Origin: Nitrospira sp.
Lineage (GTDB): Bacteria > Nitrospirota > Nitrospiria > Nitrospirales > Nitrospiraceae
Length of the DNA stretch: 64,000 bases
Direction of reading: 5' to 3'
Assembly: GCA_015709715.1 (NCBI GenBank)
Contig: CP054184.1
Span: forward strand, 744,001-808,000
Below, one piece after another: positions 27,646 to 37,016 of this stretch. The notes beneath the pieces are model-generated. The model had not been told where the DNA came from. It saw only the letters and a list, made by a program, of their open reading frames with translations, and did not search any database. Each line of letters begins with the position of its first letter. The stretch's first letter is position 1. The position numbers and the translations under genes were made by a program.

Positions 27646-28144
27646 CGACTCGTTCCCGTTCTCCCGACACGGATTCGAACGCGTCACACTCGTTGGGGAT
27701 CCCTTCCGATACGGAAACGGACGGTTCCTCCACACTGGCCAAATAACTCTGCAGCAAAATCGCCGCCGCGACACGATCCACGATGCCTTTTCGTTTTCGG
27801 CGGCTGACATCGGCGGCGATCAACACCTCCTCCGCCGACCTTGTCGTCATCCGCTCATCCCACGTCACCACCGGGACGGGGATCATCGGGGACAGGGTCT
27901 GTATGAATGCTTCGACGACCTTAGCCGCCGGACCGAGTTCCCCGTCCAACTTGAAAGGCATGCCCACCAGGACCATCCCTACATCATGGTCCCGGACAAG
28001 CTGTTGGATATGGCGGAGGTCGGACTCGAGATTCTTCCGGTGGAGGGTTTCAAGCGGTTGGGCCGTCCACCCAAGTTCATCGCTCAAGGCGAACCCGATC
28101 CGTTTGGCCCCATGGTCGATCGCAAGAATACGCCGGCCCTTCAT
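27542..28144 (-). CDS. ruvX: Putative pre-16S rRNA nuclease/Holliday junction resolvase-like YqgF
   Basis: 200 residues, against 140-150 for the family. RNase H-like fold with acidic motifs in LAIDHGAKRIGFALSD, LVGMPFKLDG, TWDERMTT and IVDRVAAAILLQSYL. YqgF matures the 5' end of 16S rRNA in E. coli. The last 60 residues are charged, low-complexity sequence that overlaps the beginning of mltG. The extension may be disordered and not conserved. The gene starts four bases after the alaS stop. Confidence 0.9.
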   Translation of the reverse strand: MKGRRILAIDHGAKRIGFALSDELGWTAQPLETLHRKNLESDLRHIQQLVRDHDVGMVLVGMPFKLDGELGPAAKVVEAFIQTLSPMIPVPVVTWDERMTTRSAEEVLIAADVSRRKRKGIVDRVAAAILLQSYLASVEEPSVSVSEGIPNECDAFESVSGERERVDDAETNDGRADPGRGAADGHHGISRAAMGAKPRR

Positions 28145-28148
28145 TACT

Positions 28149-30779
28149 TTACCGTTCCAAGGCCTTCTGGACCAACCCAAAAACTTTTTCCAACGCGGGT
28201 CCGAGGCCTTCCGGATTCTTGCCCCCGGCCTGCGCCATTTCCGGGCGGCCTCCGCCGGTTCCGCCCACCTCGACCGCCATCTCTTTGATCAGCTCCCCCG
28301 CCTTCAGCCGACCGACGAGATCCTTGGTGACGACCACCAACAACGAGACCTTGCCGTCATTGGCAGCCCCGATGGCCACCACTCCGCTCCGGAGCTTATC
28401 GCGCAACTGGTCCGCCAGCGCCCGCATCCCGTTCACATCCAAGCCGTCGGCACGTTGCGCATGGACCTGCACGCCCTTGACCTCGCGGGTCTGGGTTTCG
28501 CTGGACGAGCTGCCGGCCAGCTTCAACTTCACCTCCGACAACTCTCGCTCCTTCTCTTTTAACTGCTCGGCCAATTTGCGCGTACGGGTCACCAATTCGC
28601 CCGGCGCGACCTTCAGGAGATCCGACAACTCGCGGACGTCCGCCTCCAGCCGTTTCACCGAATCCAAGGCGCCGCTTCCGGTCAAGCACTCGATACGCCT
28701 GACCCCGGCCGCCACCCCAGCCTCCGACAGGATCCGGAACAACCCGATCTCGCCGGTCCGGCGACAATGGGTTCCGCCGCACAATTCCTTGCTGAAGGTA
28801 TCGATGCTCACCACCCGCACCTGATCGCCGTATTTATCACCGAAAAAAGCCAGCGCTCCACCCGCCACGGCATCCTGCACGCCCATCACGTCGGTTTGGA
28901 CGGATTGGTCCAACCGGATCTGCTCGTTCACGATCCCCTCGATTTCATCGATGTCGCGGAACGACAGGGGGCGGAAGTGGGCAAAGTCGAACCGCAGGCG
29001 ATTCGGCGCCACCAGCGACCCATACTGTTTGACGTGCGGTCCCAAGAGATCCCGTAGCGCGGCATGCACCAAGTGCGTCGCAGTGTGATTCCTGGCCGCA
29101 TCCTTCCTGGTTCGCTGATTGACCGTGAGCTGCAGCCGCTCTCCTTCTCGGATCGATCCGGACTGCACGACGCCCTTGTGCACGATCAGGGTCGACACGG
29201 GTCTGGTGGTTTCGTGAACGTCGACTCGCCCGTCGGTCCCGATCAGGGTGCCTTGATCGCCGGCTTGGCCACCCCCTTCGGCATAGAAGGGCGTCACATC
29301 GAGTACGATTTCGATTTCATCACCCTCGCGCGCCTCTTTGACGAGCGCGTCGCCTTTCAGGATGGCCTGAACAATGCCCTCGGAGTTCAGCTGTTCATAA
29401 CCGACGAAGGTGGTGCCCTTCACGCGGGCAGCGACCTCACTGAGCGTGGGTCGCTCCGTTTCCGTTTCAAACCCGCCAGTCTTCCTGGCACGGGTGCGCT
29501 GCTCTTCGATGGCCGCCTCGAAGCCCGTCTCGTCCAGCTTGATCTCCTGTTCACGGCAGGCTTCGACGATGAGGTCCATCGGAAACCCATAGGTGTCATA
29601 GAGCTTGAAGATGTCGGTACCGGCCAGCGTATCCTGCCCGGACGACCGCACTTTGGTCAGCATCTCGGTCAGAATCGGCAGGCCTTGGTCAAGCGTCGCG
29701 ATGAAACGTTCTTCTTCCCCTCGCGTGGCCTCCTTCACCGTCTCGGCCGCAGCAGTCAGTTCATGGTAGGCCACGCCCATATGGGAAACGACCGCCGCAG
29801 TCAGGTCGTGGAGGAATGGCTCCGTAATGCCGAGCAGGCGCCCGTGGCGAGCGGCCCGCCTAAGAATCCGACGCAATACGTAGCCACGGCCTTCATTCGA
29901 CGGCAACACGCCATCAGCCATGAGAAAGGTGATGGCCCTGAGATGGTCCGCGATCACCCGCATGGACCGATCCACCTGTTCTTTCGTGCCATATTGCAAC
30001 CCGGCCCTTTGGCCGATGGCCGCCAACAGTGGAGCGAACAGATCACTGTCGTAGTTGCTCAGTTTGCCTTGAGCCACCGCCGCCAGCCGCTCCAACCCCA
30101 TTCCGGTGTCGATGCTCGGTTTGGGTAACGGATTCAGCGTGCCGCCGCTGTCGCGGTTGAACTGCATGAAGACAAGATTCCAAATCTCGATGACTCGATC
30201 ACCCTCGCCGTTCGGGGTGTCGTCGCCCGGCACCGCCGCGCCTTGGTCGAAATGCAGTTCCGAACAGGGTCCGCAGGGTCCTGTGTCCGCCATCTGCCAG
30301 AAATTATCCTTTTCACCACAACGGACGATCCGGCTCGGCGCAACGCCGATCTTTTTCCACAGCCGATCGGCTTCGTCGTCTTCGCGGAAAATCGTGACCC
30401 ACATCCGGTCCTTCGCCAGCCCCACGACCGACGTGAGAAACTCCCAACCGAAGCGAATCGCCTCTTCCTTGAAGTAGTCACCGAAGGAAAAGTTGCCGAG
30501 CATTTCAAAGAACGTATGGTGCCGTCTGGTGTAGCCGACATTCTCGAGGTCGTTATGTTTGCCGCCGGCCCGCAGACACTTCTGCACCGACACGGCACGA
30601 CGGTAGGCGCGGGTCTCCTCACCGAGAAACACCCGTTTGAACTGATTCATTCCGGCATTCGTGAACAGCAAGGTGGGATCGGCCTGCGGAATCAAGGGAG
30701 CGCTGGGCACCGCCCGATGTCCCTGCTGCTCGAAGTAGTGAATGAAGGCCCGCCGAAGATCGTTCGCGCTCTGGCTCAT
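28149..30779 (-). CDS. alaS: Alanyl-tRNA synthetase
   Basis: 876 residues, normal length. The class II catalytic core begins with RRAFIHYFEQQGH and contains LLFTNAGMNQFK. The editing domain has the zinc ligands in HTATHLVHAAL and CGGTHCRRTGEIG. A C-terminal coiled coil and DHHA1-like domain (GTGGGRPEMAQAGG) finish the protein. It charges tRNA-Ala and clears mischarged Ser and Gly. It overlaps recX by four bases, in the recA-recX-alaS order common in many bacteria. Confidence 0.97.
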   Translation of the reverse strand: MSQSANDLRRAFIHYFEQQGHRAVPSAPLIPQADPTLLFTNAGMNQFKRVFLGEETRAYRRAVSVQKCLRAGGKHNDLENVGYTRRHHTFFEMLGNFSFGDYFKEEAIRFGWEFLTSVVGLAKDRMWVTIFREDDEADRLWKKIGVAPSRIVRCGEKDNFWQMADTGPCGPCSELHFDQGAAVPGDDTPNGEGDRVIEIWNLVFMQFNRDSGGTLNPLPKPSIDTGMGLERLAAVAQGKLSNYDSDLFAPLLAAIGQRAGLQYGTKEQVDRSMRVIADHLRAITFLMADGVLPSNEGRGYVLRRILRRAARHGRLLGITEPFLHDLTAAVVSHMGVAYHELTAAAETVKEATRGEEERFIATLDQGLPILTEMLTKVRSSGQDTLAGTDIFKLYDTYGFPMDLIVEACREQEIKLDETGFEAAIEEQRTRARKTGGFETETERPTLSEVAARVKGTTFVGYEQLNSEGIVQAILKGDALVKEAREGDEIEIVLDVTPFYAEGGGQAGDQGTLIGTDGRVDVHETTRPVSTLIVHKGVVQSGSIREGERLQLTVNQRTRKDAARNHTATHLVHAALRDLLGPHVKQYGSLVAPNRLRFDFAHFRPLSFRDIDEIEGIVNEQIRLDQSVQTDVMGVQDAVAGGALAFFGDKYGDQVRVVSIDTFSKELCGGTHCRRTGEIGLFRILSEAGVAAGVRRIECLTGSGALDSVKRLEADVRELSDLLKVAPGELVTRTRKLAEQLKEKERELSEVKLKLAGSSSSETQTREVKGVQVHAQRADGLDVNGMRALADQLRDKLRSGVVAIGAANDGKVSLLVVVTKDLVGRLKAGELIKEMAVEVGGTGGGRPEMAQAGGKNPEGLGPALEKVFGLVQKALER

Positions 30780-31240
30780 AACTCGTCCAACCCCGCCTCT
30801 AGATCGACTTGCGTGACTTGCTGAATGGTCTCATCATCGAACCCGCGTTGCCGCAACAACCGCACCCACTGCAACGGCCCGGTCCGGCTCGTTCGTCCTT
30901 CGAGCACCTGGCAGGCCAACTCCTGCTCGGAGATCGAGCGATAGGCCTTTTTCAAGGCCCGTTCCACGACCGGTTCCTCGAACCCGCGCTGCAGTAATTC
31001 GGCCTTCAGCCGCTCACGGCCCATCGGCCGGCGGGCCAGCCTGGTTTCGGCCCATCGAACGGCATAGGCCTGATCGTTCACATAGCCCAACCGCTCCAAC
31101 TCGCGCACGACGGCGGCAGCCTTTGGTCGTGTGGCGCCCTTGTCCCGGAGATAACGCTCCACCTGCGCCACGGTTCGATCGGTTCGGGCCAGATACCGCA
31201 CCGCGAGATTGAGGTAATCAGGAACCGCCACCGCCCCCAC
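30776..31240 (-). CDS. recX: RecA regulatory protein RecX
   Basis: 154 residues made of three-helix repeats: YLARTDRTVAQVERYLRDKG near 17, LGYVNDQAYAVRWAETRL near 51, and RGFEEPVVERALKKAY near 85. RecX binds and caps RecA filaments. The GTG start directly follows the recA stop codon, and the end overlaps alaS by four bases, so all three are one transcript. Confidence 0.92.
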   Translation of the reverse strand: MGAVAVPDYLNLAVRYLARTDRTVAQVERYLRDKGATRPKAAAVVRELERLGYVNDQAYAVRWAETRLARRPMGRERLKAELLQRGFEEPVVERALKKAYRSISEQELACQVLEGRTSRTGPLQWVRLLRQRGFDDETIQQVTQVDLEAGLDEL

Positions 31241-32326
31241 CTACGTGGCGACCCGGGCGCCGTGCCCCCGCTTCTCGCCCCGCTCCTCCTTCGCCTCTTT
31301 GGCGTCGGCCTTTTTCTCCGTTCCCGAGCCAGGCAAACCGGCTTGTTCCCTGATCTTCCCTTCAATTTCTTTGGCGATACTCGGGTTGGCCTTGAGAAAG
31401 TCGCGGACGGCTTCGCGGCCTTGCCCCAGCCGCTCACCCTTGTAGGAGTACCACGCGCCGGCTTTCTCCACCACGCGCTTTTCCACGCCCATATCGACCA
31501 GTTCACCGGCCTTGGAGATCCCTTCCGCAAACATGATGTCGAATTCCGCCTGCTTGAACGGCGGCGCCATCTTGTTCTTGACCACCTTCACCCGGACGCG
31601 GCTGCCGGTCACATCCTGTCCGTCCTTGATCGATTCGATGCGCCGGATATCCAACCGCACGGAGGAGTAAAACTTGAGCGCATTACCGCCCGTCGTCGTT
31701 TCAGGATTGCCGAACATGACACCGATCTTCATCCGAATCTGGTTGATGAAGATGAGGGTGGTTTGGGATTTCGAGATGGCCGCGGTCAACTTGCGGAGCG
31801 CCTGGGACATGAGCCTCGCCTGGAGTCCCATGTGGGCATCTCCCATCTCGCCTTCGATCTCCGCCCGCGGCACCAGGGCCGCCACGGAGTCGACCACGAT
31901 GATGTCGATGGCGCCGCTCCGCACCAGGGTCTCGGCGATTTCGAGCGCCTGCTCGCCCGTGTCCGGCTGCGAGACCAGCAAATCGTCCGTCTGCACGCCG
32001 AGTTTCTTCGCATACGAAAGATCCAACGCATGTTCGGCATCGATGAACGCCGCCACCCCGCCCGCCTTCTGCGCCTCAGCAATCGCATGCAGGGTCAGGG
32101 TCGTCTTACCGGACGATTCCGGACCGAAGATTTCGACCACGCGGCCACGCGGCAAGCCTCCGACACCCAAGGCGATGTCCAACCCCAGCGACCCGCTGGA
32201 AATCGCCGGGACATCTGCGGGACGGTCCTCCGCCCCCAGCTTCATGACCGCACCCTTCCCATATTGTTTTTCGATCTGCGCCAGGGCTAGGTCCAACGCG
32301 CGCTTCTTCTCGTCTTTTTCAGCCAT
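31241..32326 (-). CDS. recA: Recombinase RecA
   Basis: 361 residues. RecA forms ATP-dependent filaments on single-stranded DNA for strand exchange and LexA-type self-cleavage. Walker [13 protein letters not shown] is near residue 67 and Walker [13 protein letters not shown] near 140. DNA-binding loop L1 is [21 protein letters not shown] (from residue 156) and loop L2 lies around [11 protein letters not shown]. The C-terminus is strongly charged. The ATG at 32326 follows AGAAGGAG. Confidence 0.98.
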   Translation of the reverse strand: MAEKDEKKRALDLALAQIEKQYGKGAVMKLGAEDRPADVPAISSGSLGLDIALGVGGLPRGRVVEIFGPESSGKTTLTLHAIAEAQKAGGVAAFIDAEHALDLSYAKKLGVQTDDLLVSQPDTGEQALEIAETLVRSGAIDIIVVDSVAALVPRAEIEGEMGDAHMGLQARLMSQALRKLTAAISKSQTTLIFINQIRMKIGVMFGNPETTTGGNALKFYSSVRLDIRRIESIKDGQDVTGSRVRVKVVKNKMAPPFKQAEFDIMFAEGISKAGELVDMGVEKRVVEKAGAWYSYKGERLGQGREAVRDFLKANPSIAKEIEGKIREQAGLPGSGTEKKADAKEAKEERGEKRGHGARVAT

Positions 32327-32460
32327 TGATGACTCCTTCTCGCAGCATCCGTGTGACGCGCCTTTTGTCCGAAGCGCCTGGGGAGACAACGCACCAGCCG
32401 ATGCTGAGTTGACCGACTGGAGGCGGACCAGACTCAGACCAGGAGCCGGTGGAACGGAGG

Positions 32461-32489
32461 ATTATACCGGACTCCTCATGGGGAAACCT
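32461..32489 (-). promoter_or_regulatory. Candidate recA promoter
   Basis: A perfect TATAAT -10 on the minus strand (complement of 32461-32466) lies 135 bases before the recA start. The -35 position (about 32484-32489, AGGTTT) is poor, so an activator may be needed. No clear LexA box was recognised in the 191-base gap. Confidence 0.35.
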
Positions 32490-32517
32490 AGCCCGGACGG
32501 TTCGAGCAACGACGTCT

Positions 32518-33123
32518 CTACTGCAGCGGTACTTCCCAGAGCGTGCTGTAGATCGAACCGGTCGGTCGCAGTTCGCTCTTCATGAGGAGGATGGCATCGA
32601 CCGGTAGCTCACCCAGCTCGACCGGACGATCCAGGACAGCGCCTTGGGCCAGAGCCTGCCCGGCCTGTCGTTCACCTTCTTTGATCCGCGCCACGGTCAG
32701 GTGTGGACTGAACGGCCGCTCTTCCGGTGCAAACCCAGCCGATCGGCAACAGACTTCGACGGCACGATGCAGCGCCGCCAGCCGTTGCGCCTCCGGTCCC
32801 CGCTCCCAGCTCTCGGAAGGACCAACCCACAACACGCGCGGCTGTTGAGGACGCGGGAAGGCCCCCAGCCGTTGGAGCGGAACTGTCACGGCTCGCTGTC
32901 CCTGCGCCGCCTCTTCAACCCCCAGTCGAAGGAGGTCGATCACGTCCTCCGGCGTATCGCCGAGAAATCTGAGCGTCAGGTGCATGGCGTCCGGCCGCAC
33001 CCAGCTGAGACGGACTTGCCTCCCGGCCACCGGATCCAGCCGTTGCTTGAGGTCCTGCTGCAGGGTGGAGAGCGCCCGGCGAATCGTCGCCGGCAATGCC
33101 ACCGCGAGAAACGTGCGAATCAT
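32518..33123 (-). CDS. thpR: RNA 2',3'-cyclic phosphodiesterase (LigT/ThpR)
   Basis: 201 residues. The two H-x-T-x catalytic motifs of the 2H phosphoesterase family are present: HLTLRFLG near residue 49 and HLTVARIKEG near 147. The enzyme opens 2',3'-cyclic phosphate ends of RNA and can ligate tRNA halves in vitro. It overlaps cinA by four bases, and cinA-thpR-recA run in one direction. Confidence 0.93.
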   Translation of the reverse strand: MIRTFLAVALPATIRRALSTLQQDLKQRLDPVAGRQVRLSWVRPDAMHLTLRFLGDTPEDVIDLLRLGVEEAAQGQRAVTVPLQRLGAFPRPQQPRVLWVGPSESWERGPEAQRLAALHRAVEVCCRSAGFAPEERPFSPHLTVARIKEGERQAGQALAQGAVLDRPVELGELPVDAILLMKSELRPTGSIYSTLWEVPLQ

Positions 33124-34412
33124 CCCTGCGTCCTCGTGATGAGCCAGCGCCGCAGCAGATCCAGCGCCGCTTGCGAAGATCGTTGTTTGATCACGTTGCG
33201 ATCGCCGCCATGGAATCGAAACTCCTTGGTCGTCGCATCGTTCGGCCCGCCGTCCAATCCTACATAGACCAACCCCACCGGCTTGGTTTCCGTCGCGCCA
33301 CCCGGTCCTGCGATGCCTGTCACGCTCAACCCAACCGACGTTCCGCTCCGTTCACGCACGCCGCGAGCCATGGCCGCCGCGACTTCAGCGCTGACGGCCC
33401 CATGCCGCTCGATCAGGTCGGACGGGACCCCCAACATCTCGCGTTTCGCGCGGTTGCTGTAACAGACGGCCACGCGATCCAGATAGGCGGACGAGCCCGC
33501 CACCTGCGTCAACCGGTGGCCGATCAACCCGCCGGTGCAAGACTCCGCCACAGCCAACGTCAGGCGTTGCCCGGCCAGCAGCCGCCCCACCACCGCTTCC
33601 ATCGTGTCGCCTTCTTCGCCGTACAGAATGTCGCTGAGCCGCCGCTTGGCTTCTACCGCCAGGCCGTCGACGGTTGCCGCTCCCCGACGCACCGTCACGG
33701 GTCCCGCCAGGGACACCATGATTTCCATCGATGAGGCATAGATGCCAAGCTGGACCGGACTCCTTTTCGGGATGAGGCCCTTCAGCTTGTCATCGACCCA
33801 GGATTCCGGCACTCCAGACGTATGGAGCACGCGGCGCACCATCGGAACGGCCTGAACTGCCTGCGCGCGTTGCATCCATTCACGAAGTATAGGCAGAACC
33901 CCCGCCGTCAGCATCGGTTCCATTTCGCGCGGAACGCCCGGCAGAGCGGCAAGCAGCGTTCCCTTCCAGGTCAGAGCGAACCCCGGCGCCGTGCCCACCG
34001 GATTGGACAGCACCTGCGCGCCGGCAGGGATCAGGGCTTGGCGAAACTGGGACCGAGTCGGCGTCCGTCCCCAGCCGGCTAGACGCGCCGTCATTTCATC
34101 TAATGCCGCCTTTCGCCGCACCAGCCGGTAGCCGGTCGCCCGCGCCACCGCATCACGCGTGAGATCGTCGATCGTCGGCCCCAAGCCGCCGGTCATGATC
34201 ATCACACGCACTCTCGCGGCTGCAGTCCTGACCGTCTGCGCGATATCGGCGAGATCGTCCCCGACCGTCGTCTTGTAACGGAGCGCCACGCCGCACTCCG
34301 CCAATCGATCGGCGATGAAGAGAGAGTTGGTATCGAGCCGCCCTCCTACGAGAAGCTCCGAGCCGACCGCAATCGTTTCCGCAATCCAAGGTCTGGTGGT
34401 CTTCATCGCCAT
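33120..34412 (-). CDS. cinA: CinA: NMN deamidase with molybdopterin-binding-like domain
   Basis: About 430 residues. The N-terminal half has the MoCF-like fold (SELLVGGRLDTNSLFIADRL, then MTGGLGPTIDDLTRD). The C-terminal half is the nicotinamide-nucleotide amidohydrolase domain (AVAESCTGGLIGHRLT and VTGIAGPGGATETKPVG). It recycles NMN by deamidation and, through the N-terminal part, hydrolyses ADP-ribose-type pyrophosphates in some bacteria. It is linked to recA here as in many genomes. Start at 34412 or 34406; neither has a strong ribosome-binding site. Confidence 0.93.
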   Translation of the reverse strand: MAMKTTRPWIAETIAVGSELLVGGRLDTNSLFIADRLAECGVALRYKTTVGDDLADIAQTVRTAAARVRVMIMTGGLGPTIDDLTRDAVARATGYRLVRRKAALDEMTARLAGWGRTPTRSQFRQALIPAGAQVLSNPVGTAPGFALTWKGTLLAALPGVPREMEPMLTAGVLPILREWMQRAQAVQAVPMVRRVLHTSGVPESWVDDKLKGLIPKRSPVQLGIYASSMEIMVSLAGPVTVRRGAATVDGLAVEAKRRLSDILYGEEGDTMEAVVGRLLAGQRLTLAVAESCTGGLIGHRLTQVAGSSAYLDRVAVCYSNRAKREMLGVPSDLIERHGAVSAEVAAAMARGVRERSGTSVGLSVTGIAGPGGATETKPVGLVYVGLDGGPNDATTKEFRFHGGDRNVIKQRSSQAALDLLRRWLITRTQG

Positions 34413-34449
34413 CGGGTTCGTATGGTTAGGGGAGTGGACTGAGGCAGGT

Positions 34450-35064
34450 CTATTCAATATGGGCGAAATCCAGGTCGAAGCCGACCTCGCCGCCCCCTGA
34501 TGGGAACACCAACAATCTGGTTTTGGCCAGCGGATCAAGCTCCGCATAGGGAAACTGCGCGATCACCTTGGCGCGATAGGCCGGCTGTTGGGGCCAGACC
34601 GCCGTACGATCACCTCTGGCGTCGAACCGCACGCTGGCCGGTTTGACGGTTCGCCCCCCCTGTTCGAGCACCACATAACTGTCGGCGGCGAAATTCAACC
34701 GCTCGCCATAAATGACGATACTGACCAACAGCTGCTCATTCGCCATCACTTGGGCAATATCCTGCTCGGTCGGGGTGAGGTCCCGGAGGGCCAGGTGGTT
34801 GGCCATGACCAGGAGGCTGCCCAGCTTGGTCATGATAAAGCCGCGCGGCGCGAGGGCATCGGCGGCACCAAACCAGGTGTGGAGCTGATCGGGAGAGACA
34901 CGGTCCCGTGCTGCGGTACGCCCCCGTTCCACCGTGGCCTGGATCTGTGCCGCGCTGGGTTGCAGCTCAATGCCATAGGCGTAGCCGGTGACGGACCCGG
35001 CCAAGGCCAGTCCCAGACAGCAGACCGTTCCTCCTTCCATCGCCAGGCTGCGAAGCCCTCTCAT
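34450..35064 (-). CDS. Exported hypothetical protein
   Basis: About 204 residues with a likely signal peptide (hydrophobic stretch at about 12-30, then GIELQPS). The rest is a mixed alpha-beta protein with no motif I recognise. It contains GFIMTKLGSLLVMANHLALR near 75 and ends in an acidic tail. It may be a small periplasmic domain protein. It lies 37 bases upstream of cinA on the same strand and is divergent from the Cld-family gene, whose start is 145 bases away. The start codon is uncertain. Confidence 0.62.
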   Translation of the reverse strand: MRGLRSLAMEGGTVCCLGLALAGSVTGYAYGIELQPSAAQIQATVERGRTAARDRVSPDQLHTWFGAADALAPRGFIMTKLGSLLVMANHLALRDLTPTEQDIAQVMANEQLLVSIVIYGERLNFAADSYVVLEQGGRTVKPASVRFDARGDRTAVWPQQPAYRAKVIAQFPYAELDPLAKTRLLVFPSGGGEVGFDLDFAHIE

Positions 35065-35209
35065 GGCGCAGGCAGTACCAGAACGGCTGGGCGCTGTCAA
35101 TTCGCAGCCGGAGCCTTCTTGGCTCTGTTGACAGTGTACGAGACGAAATGCTAAAGACGACGAAATCGTATTCTTTCACATTATCAAGAAGTTGCCTGGA
35201 GGGTCCGTT

Positions 35210-35914
35210 ATGTCCAGCCCCGAACAACCCCGCCGTCAATTTGTGAATTTCACGTTCTACAAGGTTGATCCTGCATGGCGCCGGCTCTCCGAAGATGAGC
35301 GGACACGCGGCAAGCAAGAGTTCCTCCGCGCCGTCGAAGAATATCAGGGCAAGGTGCTGGTCATCGCCTATACGACCGTGGGCATCCGGGGCGACTGCGA
35401 CCTCATGCTGTGGCGCATCAGCTACGAGCTGGAATTGTTCCAGGAAATGAGCACGAAGATCCTGGCTTCAGGTTTGGGCAAATATTTGAGCAACCCCTAT
35501 TCCTACCTGGCCATGACCAAGCGGTCGATCTATGTGGACAACCACACTCACGAAAACCAGGAGAGCAAGCGGTTGACCGTGGTGCCCGGCAAGGCCAAGT
35601 ACATCTTCGTCTACCCCTTCGTGAAGACCCGCGAATGGTTCCTCCTCACCAAGGCGGCCAGGCAAGGCATGATGGACGAACACATTGAAGTGGGCCATCG
35701 GTTCCCGTCGGTCAAGCTCAATACCACCTACTCATTCGGACTCGACGATCAGGAATGGGTGGTGGCCTTCGAGAGCGACAAGCCGGAAGACTTCCTTGAC
35801 CTCGTCATGGCCTTGCGTGAAACCGAAGGGAGCCGCTATACCCTGCGCGATACGCCGATCTTCACCTGCATTCGCAAGAGCCTGAAAGAAACGCTCGACA
35901 CGCTGGGGGGATAA
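35210..35914 (+). CDS. Chlorite dismutase/HemQ-family heme protein lacking the distal arginine
   Basis: 234 residues, no signal peptide, so cytoplasmic. The fold signature matches the Cld superfamily: RQFVNFTFYKVDPAWR at the N-terminus, and MMDEHIEVGHRFPSVKL with probable proximal heme ligand H158. The position of the catalytic distal Arg of true chlorite dismutases (13 residues after His) holds N171 here. Y135 in VYPFVK matches the YPM-type motif whose Tyr drives decarboxylation in coproheme decarboxylase (HemQ). The protein is thus more likely HemQ-like or a heme sensor than a chlorite-detoxifying enzyme. ATG 35210 follows GGAGGG. Confidence 0.85.
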   Translation: MSSPEQPRRQFVNFTFYKVDPAWRRLSEDERTRGKQEFLRAVEEYQGKVLVIAYTTVGIRGDCDLMLWRISYELELFQEMSTKILASGLGKYLSNPYSYLAMTKRSIYVDNHTHENQESKRLTVVPGKAKYIFVYPFVKTREWFLLTKAARQGMMDEHIEVGHRFPSVKLNTTYSFGLDDQEWVVAFESDKPEDFLDLVMALRETEGSRYTLRDTPIFTCIRKSLKETLDTLGG

Positions 35915-35941
35915 CCCCTCCCGTCAGGCGCTCGACAGCTG

Positions 35942-35971
35942 CGGCCTTCGGTCCCAGGTGATCGAAGGCCG
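35942..35971 (+). terminator. Hairpin after the Cld-family gene
   Basis: CGGCCTTCG at 35942-35950 pairs with CGAAGGCCG at 35963-35971 around a 12-base loop. It is followed by TGCCGTTTCT, a weak T-rich end. Probably a terminator or attenuator. It overlaps the most upstream possible start of the next gene. Confidence 0.45.
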
Positions 35972-36681
35972 TGCCGTTTCTGACTCCGGTGGACAAGCCG
36001 AAAACCCCTCTTGCTTCCATGTCCGAGCCATCGCCGTCAATGTCCCCCCTCGACCGAGGCGCCGCCTTCTGGTCGGCGCTCGTTCCCGGTCTGGGACAGA
36101 TGATCCGAGGCCGCTATCGATCGGGTGTCCTGTACGGGTTCGGCACAATCCTGCTCGTCTTGCTCAGTGTTGCGTTGGGACGGGTCTCGGGGCGCGCGGC
36201 GGAAGTGTTTTTCTTCATGCTGCTCGCGCTGCCCTGGTGGGCTCTGCAGAGCTACGACGCGGCCTTAGGGCCGTCCGCAACCGGCTCGGACTTGCTTCGA
36301 ACGGGACGAACGGCCTGGGCCCAGGCCCACGACATCCGCTTCCTGGGACTGCTCTTCCTGGTCAGCGCGGCCAACGACACCATCATTATCCTACAGAACC
36401 CCGAGTACCTCCTGCCCTTCTTCTGCACCAAGCTGGACGGACTCCCCGGCATCGTTACGAAAGCCCTGTCCCCCTTCCTCCATCTGCTGGTCGGCTATGG
36501 GTTTCTCTACATCAAGAAGTGGTCGCTGTTGGTCTACCTCGTCTATGCCGCCTACGGCACGACCAATGCGCTCGTGAACTTGACCTGTTTCGGTCCCGGC
36601 CGCATCCGCAACACTCTGCTGATCGCCTTGCTTGCCTTTACCAGCTATATCCTCTGGCGGCGTCGCGTCTTTCGCCGCTAA
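35971..36681 (+). CDS. Polytopic membrane protein of unknown function
   Basis: Up to 236 residues with about five or six membrane helices. The first region, AAFWSALVPGLGQMIRGRYR followed by a hydrophobic run, resembles the TM2/DUF5683-like P-G-x-G-Q motif found in small membrane proteins. Later helices are at about 83-100, 120-140, 160-190 and 205-228. Start is uncertain: GTG at 35971 has AGGTGATCG upstream but sits in a hairpin; ATG at 36019 or 36037 would give a shorter N-terminus. No substrate or partner is indicated. Confidence 0.72.
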   Translation: MPFLTPVDKPKTPLASMSEPSPSMSPLDRGAAFWSALVPGLGQMIRGRYRSGVLYGFGTILLVLLSVALGRVSGRAAEVFFFMLLALPWWALQSYDAALGPSATGSDLLRTGRTAWAQAHDIRFLGLLFLVSAANDTIIILQNPEYLLPFFCTKLDGLPGIVTKALSPFLHLLVGYGFLYIKKWSLLVYLVYAAYGTTNALVNLTCFGPGRIRNTLLIALLAFTSYILWRRRVFRR

Positions 36682-36769
36682 CGCTCGCACCGGCCGGCTT
36701 TGACAGTCGCCTCGGCCCTATGTTACCTGTAGTCATCTATTGTCACCCACATCGGACGGAGCAGCTGCC

Positions 36770-36982
36770 ATGGCCGATAACAATGCCGTCTATGCGATTC
36801 GCTTTCCCGACGGGTCCGTCAGTCTGTATATCGACGAAGAATATGCCATCGACCGTGGCGTAGACCCCGCCAAGCTGGTTCGCGTGGAAATTCCACGCGA
36901 GATGTTCATCAGCGGAAGTATCCAGCAAATTCGGGAGTACGTGGCGGTCTACCTGGAAAATATCCACCAGGGCACGGCCTAA
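36770..36982 (+). CDS. Small conserved-looking hypothetical protein
   Basis: 70 residues with beta-rich, acidic N-terminus (VYAIRFPDGSVSLYIDEEYA) and a helical C-terminus (IQQIREYVAVYLENIHQ). No known family recognised. The ATG at 36770 has GGACGGAGC upstream; a frame to 36740 would be unsupported. It precedes the next gene by 34 bases, so the two are likely an operon and may interact. Confidence 0.65.
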   Translation: MADNNAVYAIRFPDGSVSLYIDEEYAIDRGVDPAKLVRVEIPREMFISGSIQQIREYVAVYLENIHQGTA

Positions 36983-37016
36983 GCATACCCTTTTCACCGC
37001 ACGAGGGGCCCACACG

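Noticed and set aside
29064-30128. 354-codon plus-strand frame
   Set aside because: It is antisense to alaS.
35210-35914. Calling this gene an ordinary chlorite dismutase
   Set aside because: There is no signal peptide, and the catalytic distal arginine is not at the expected position. A family-level name is safer.
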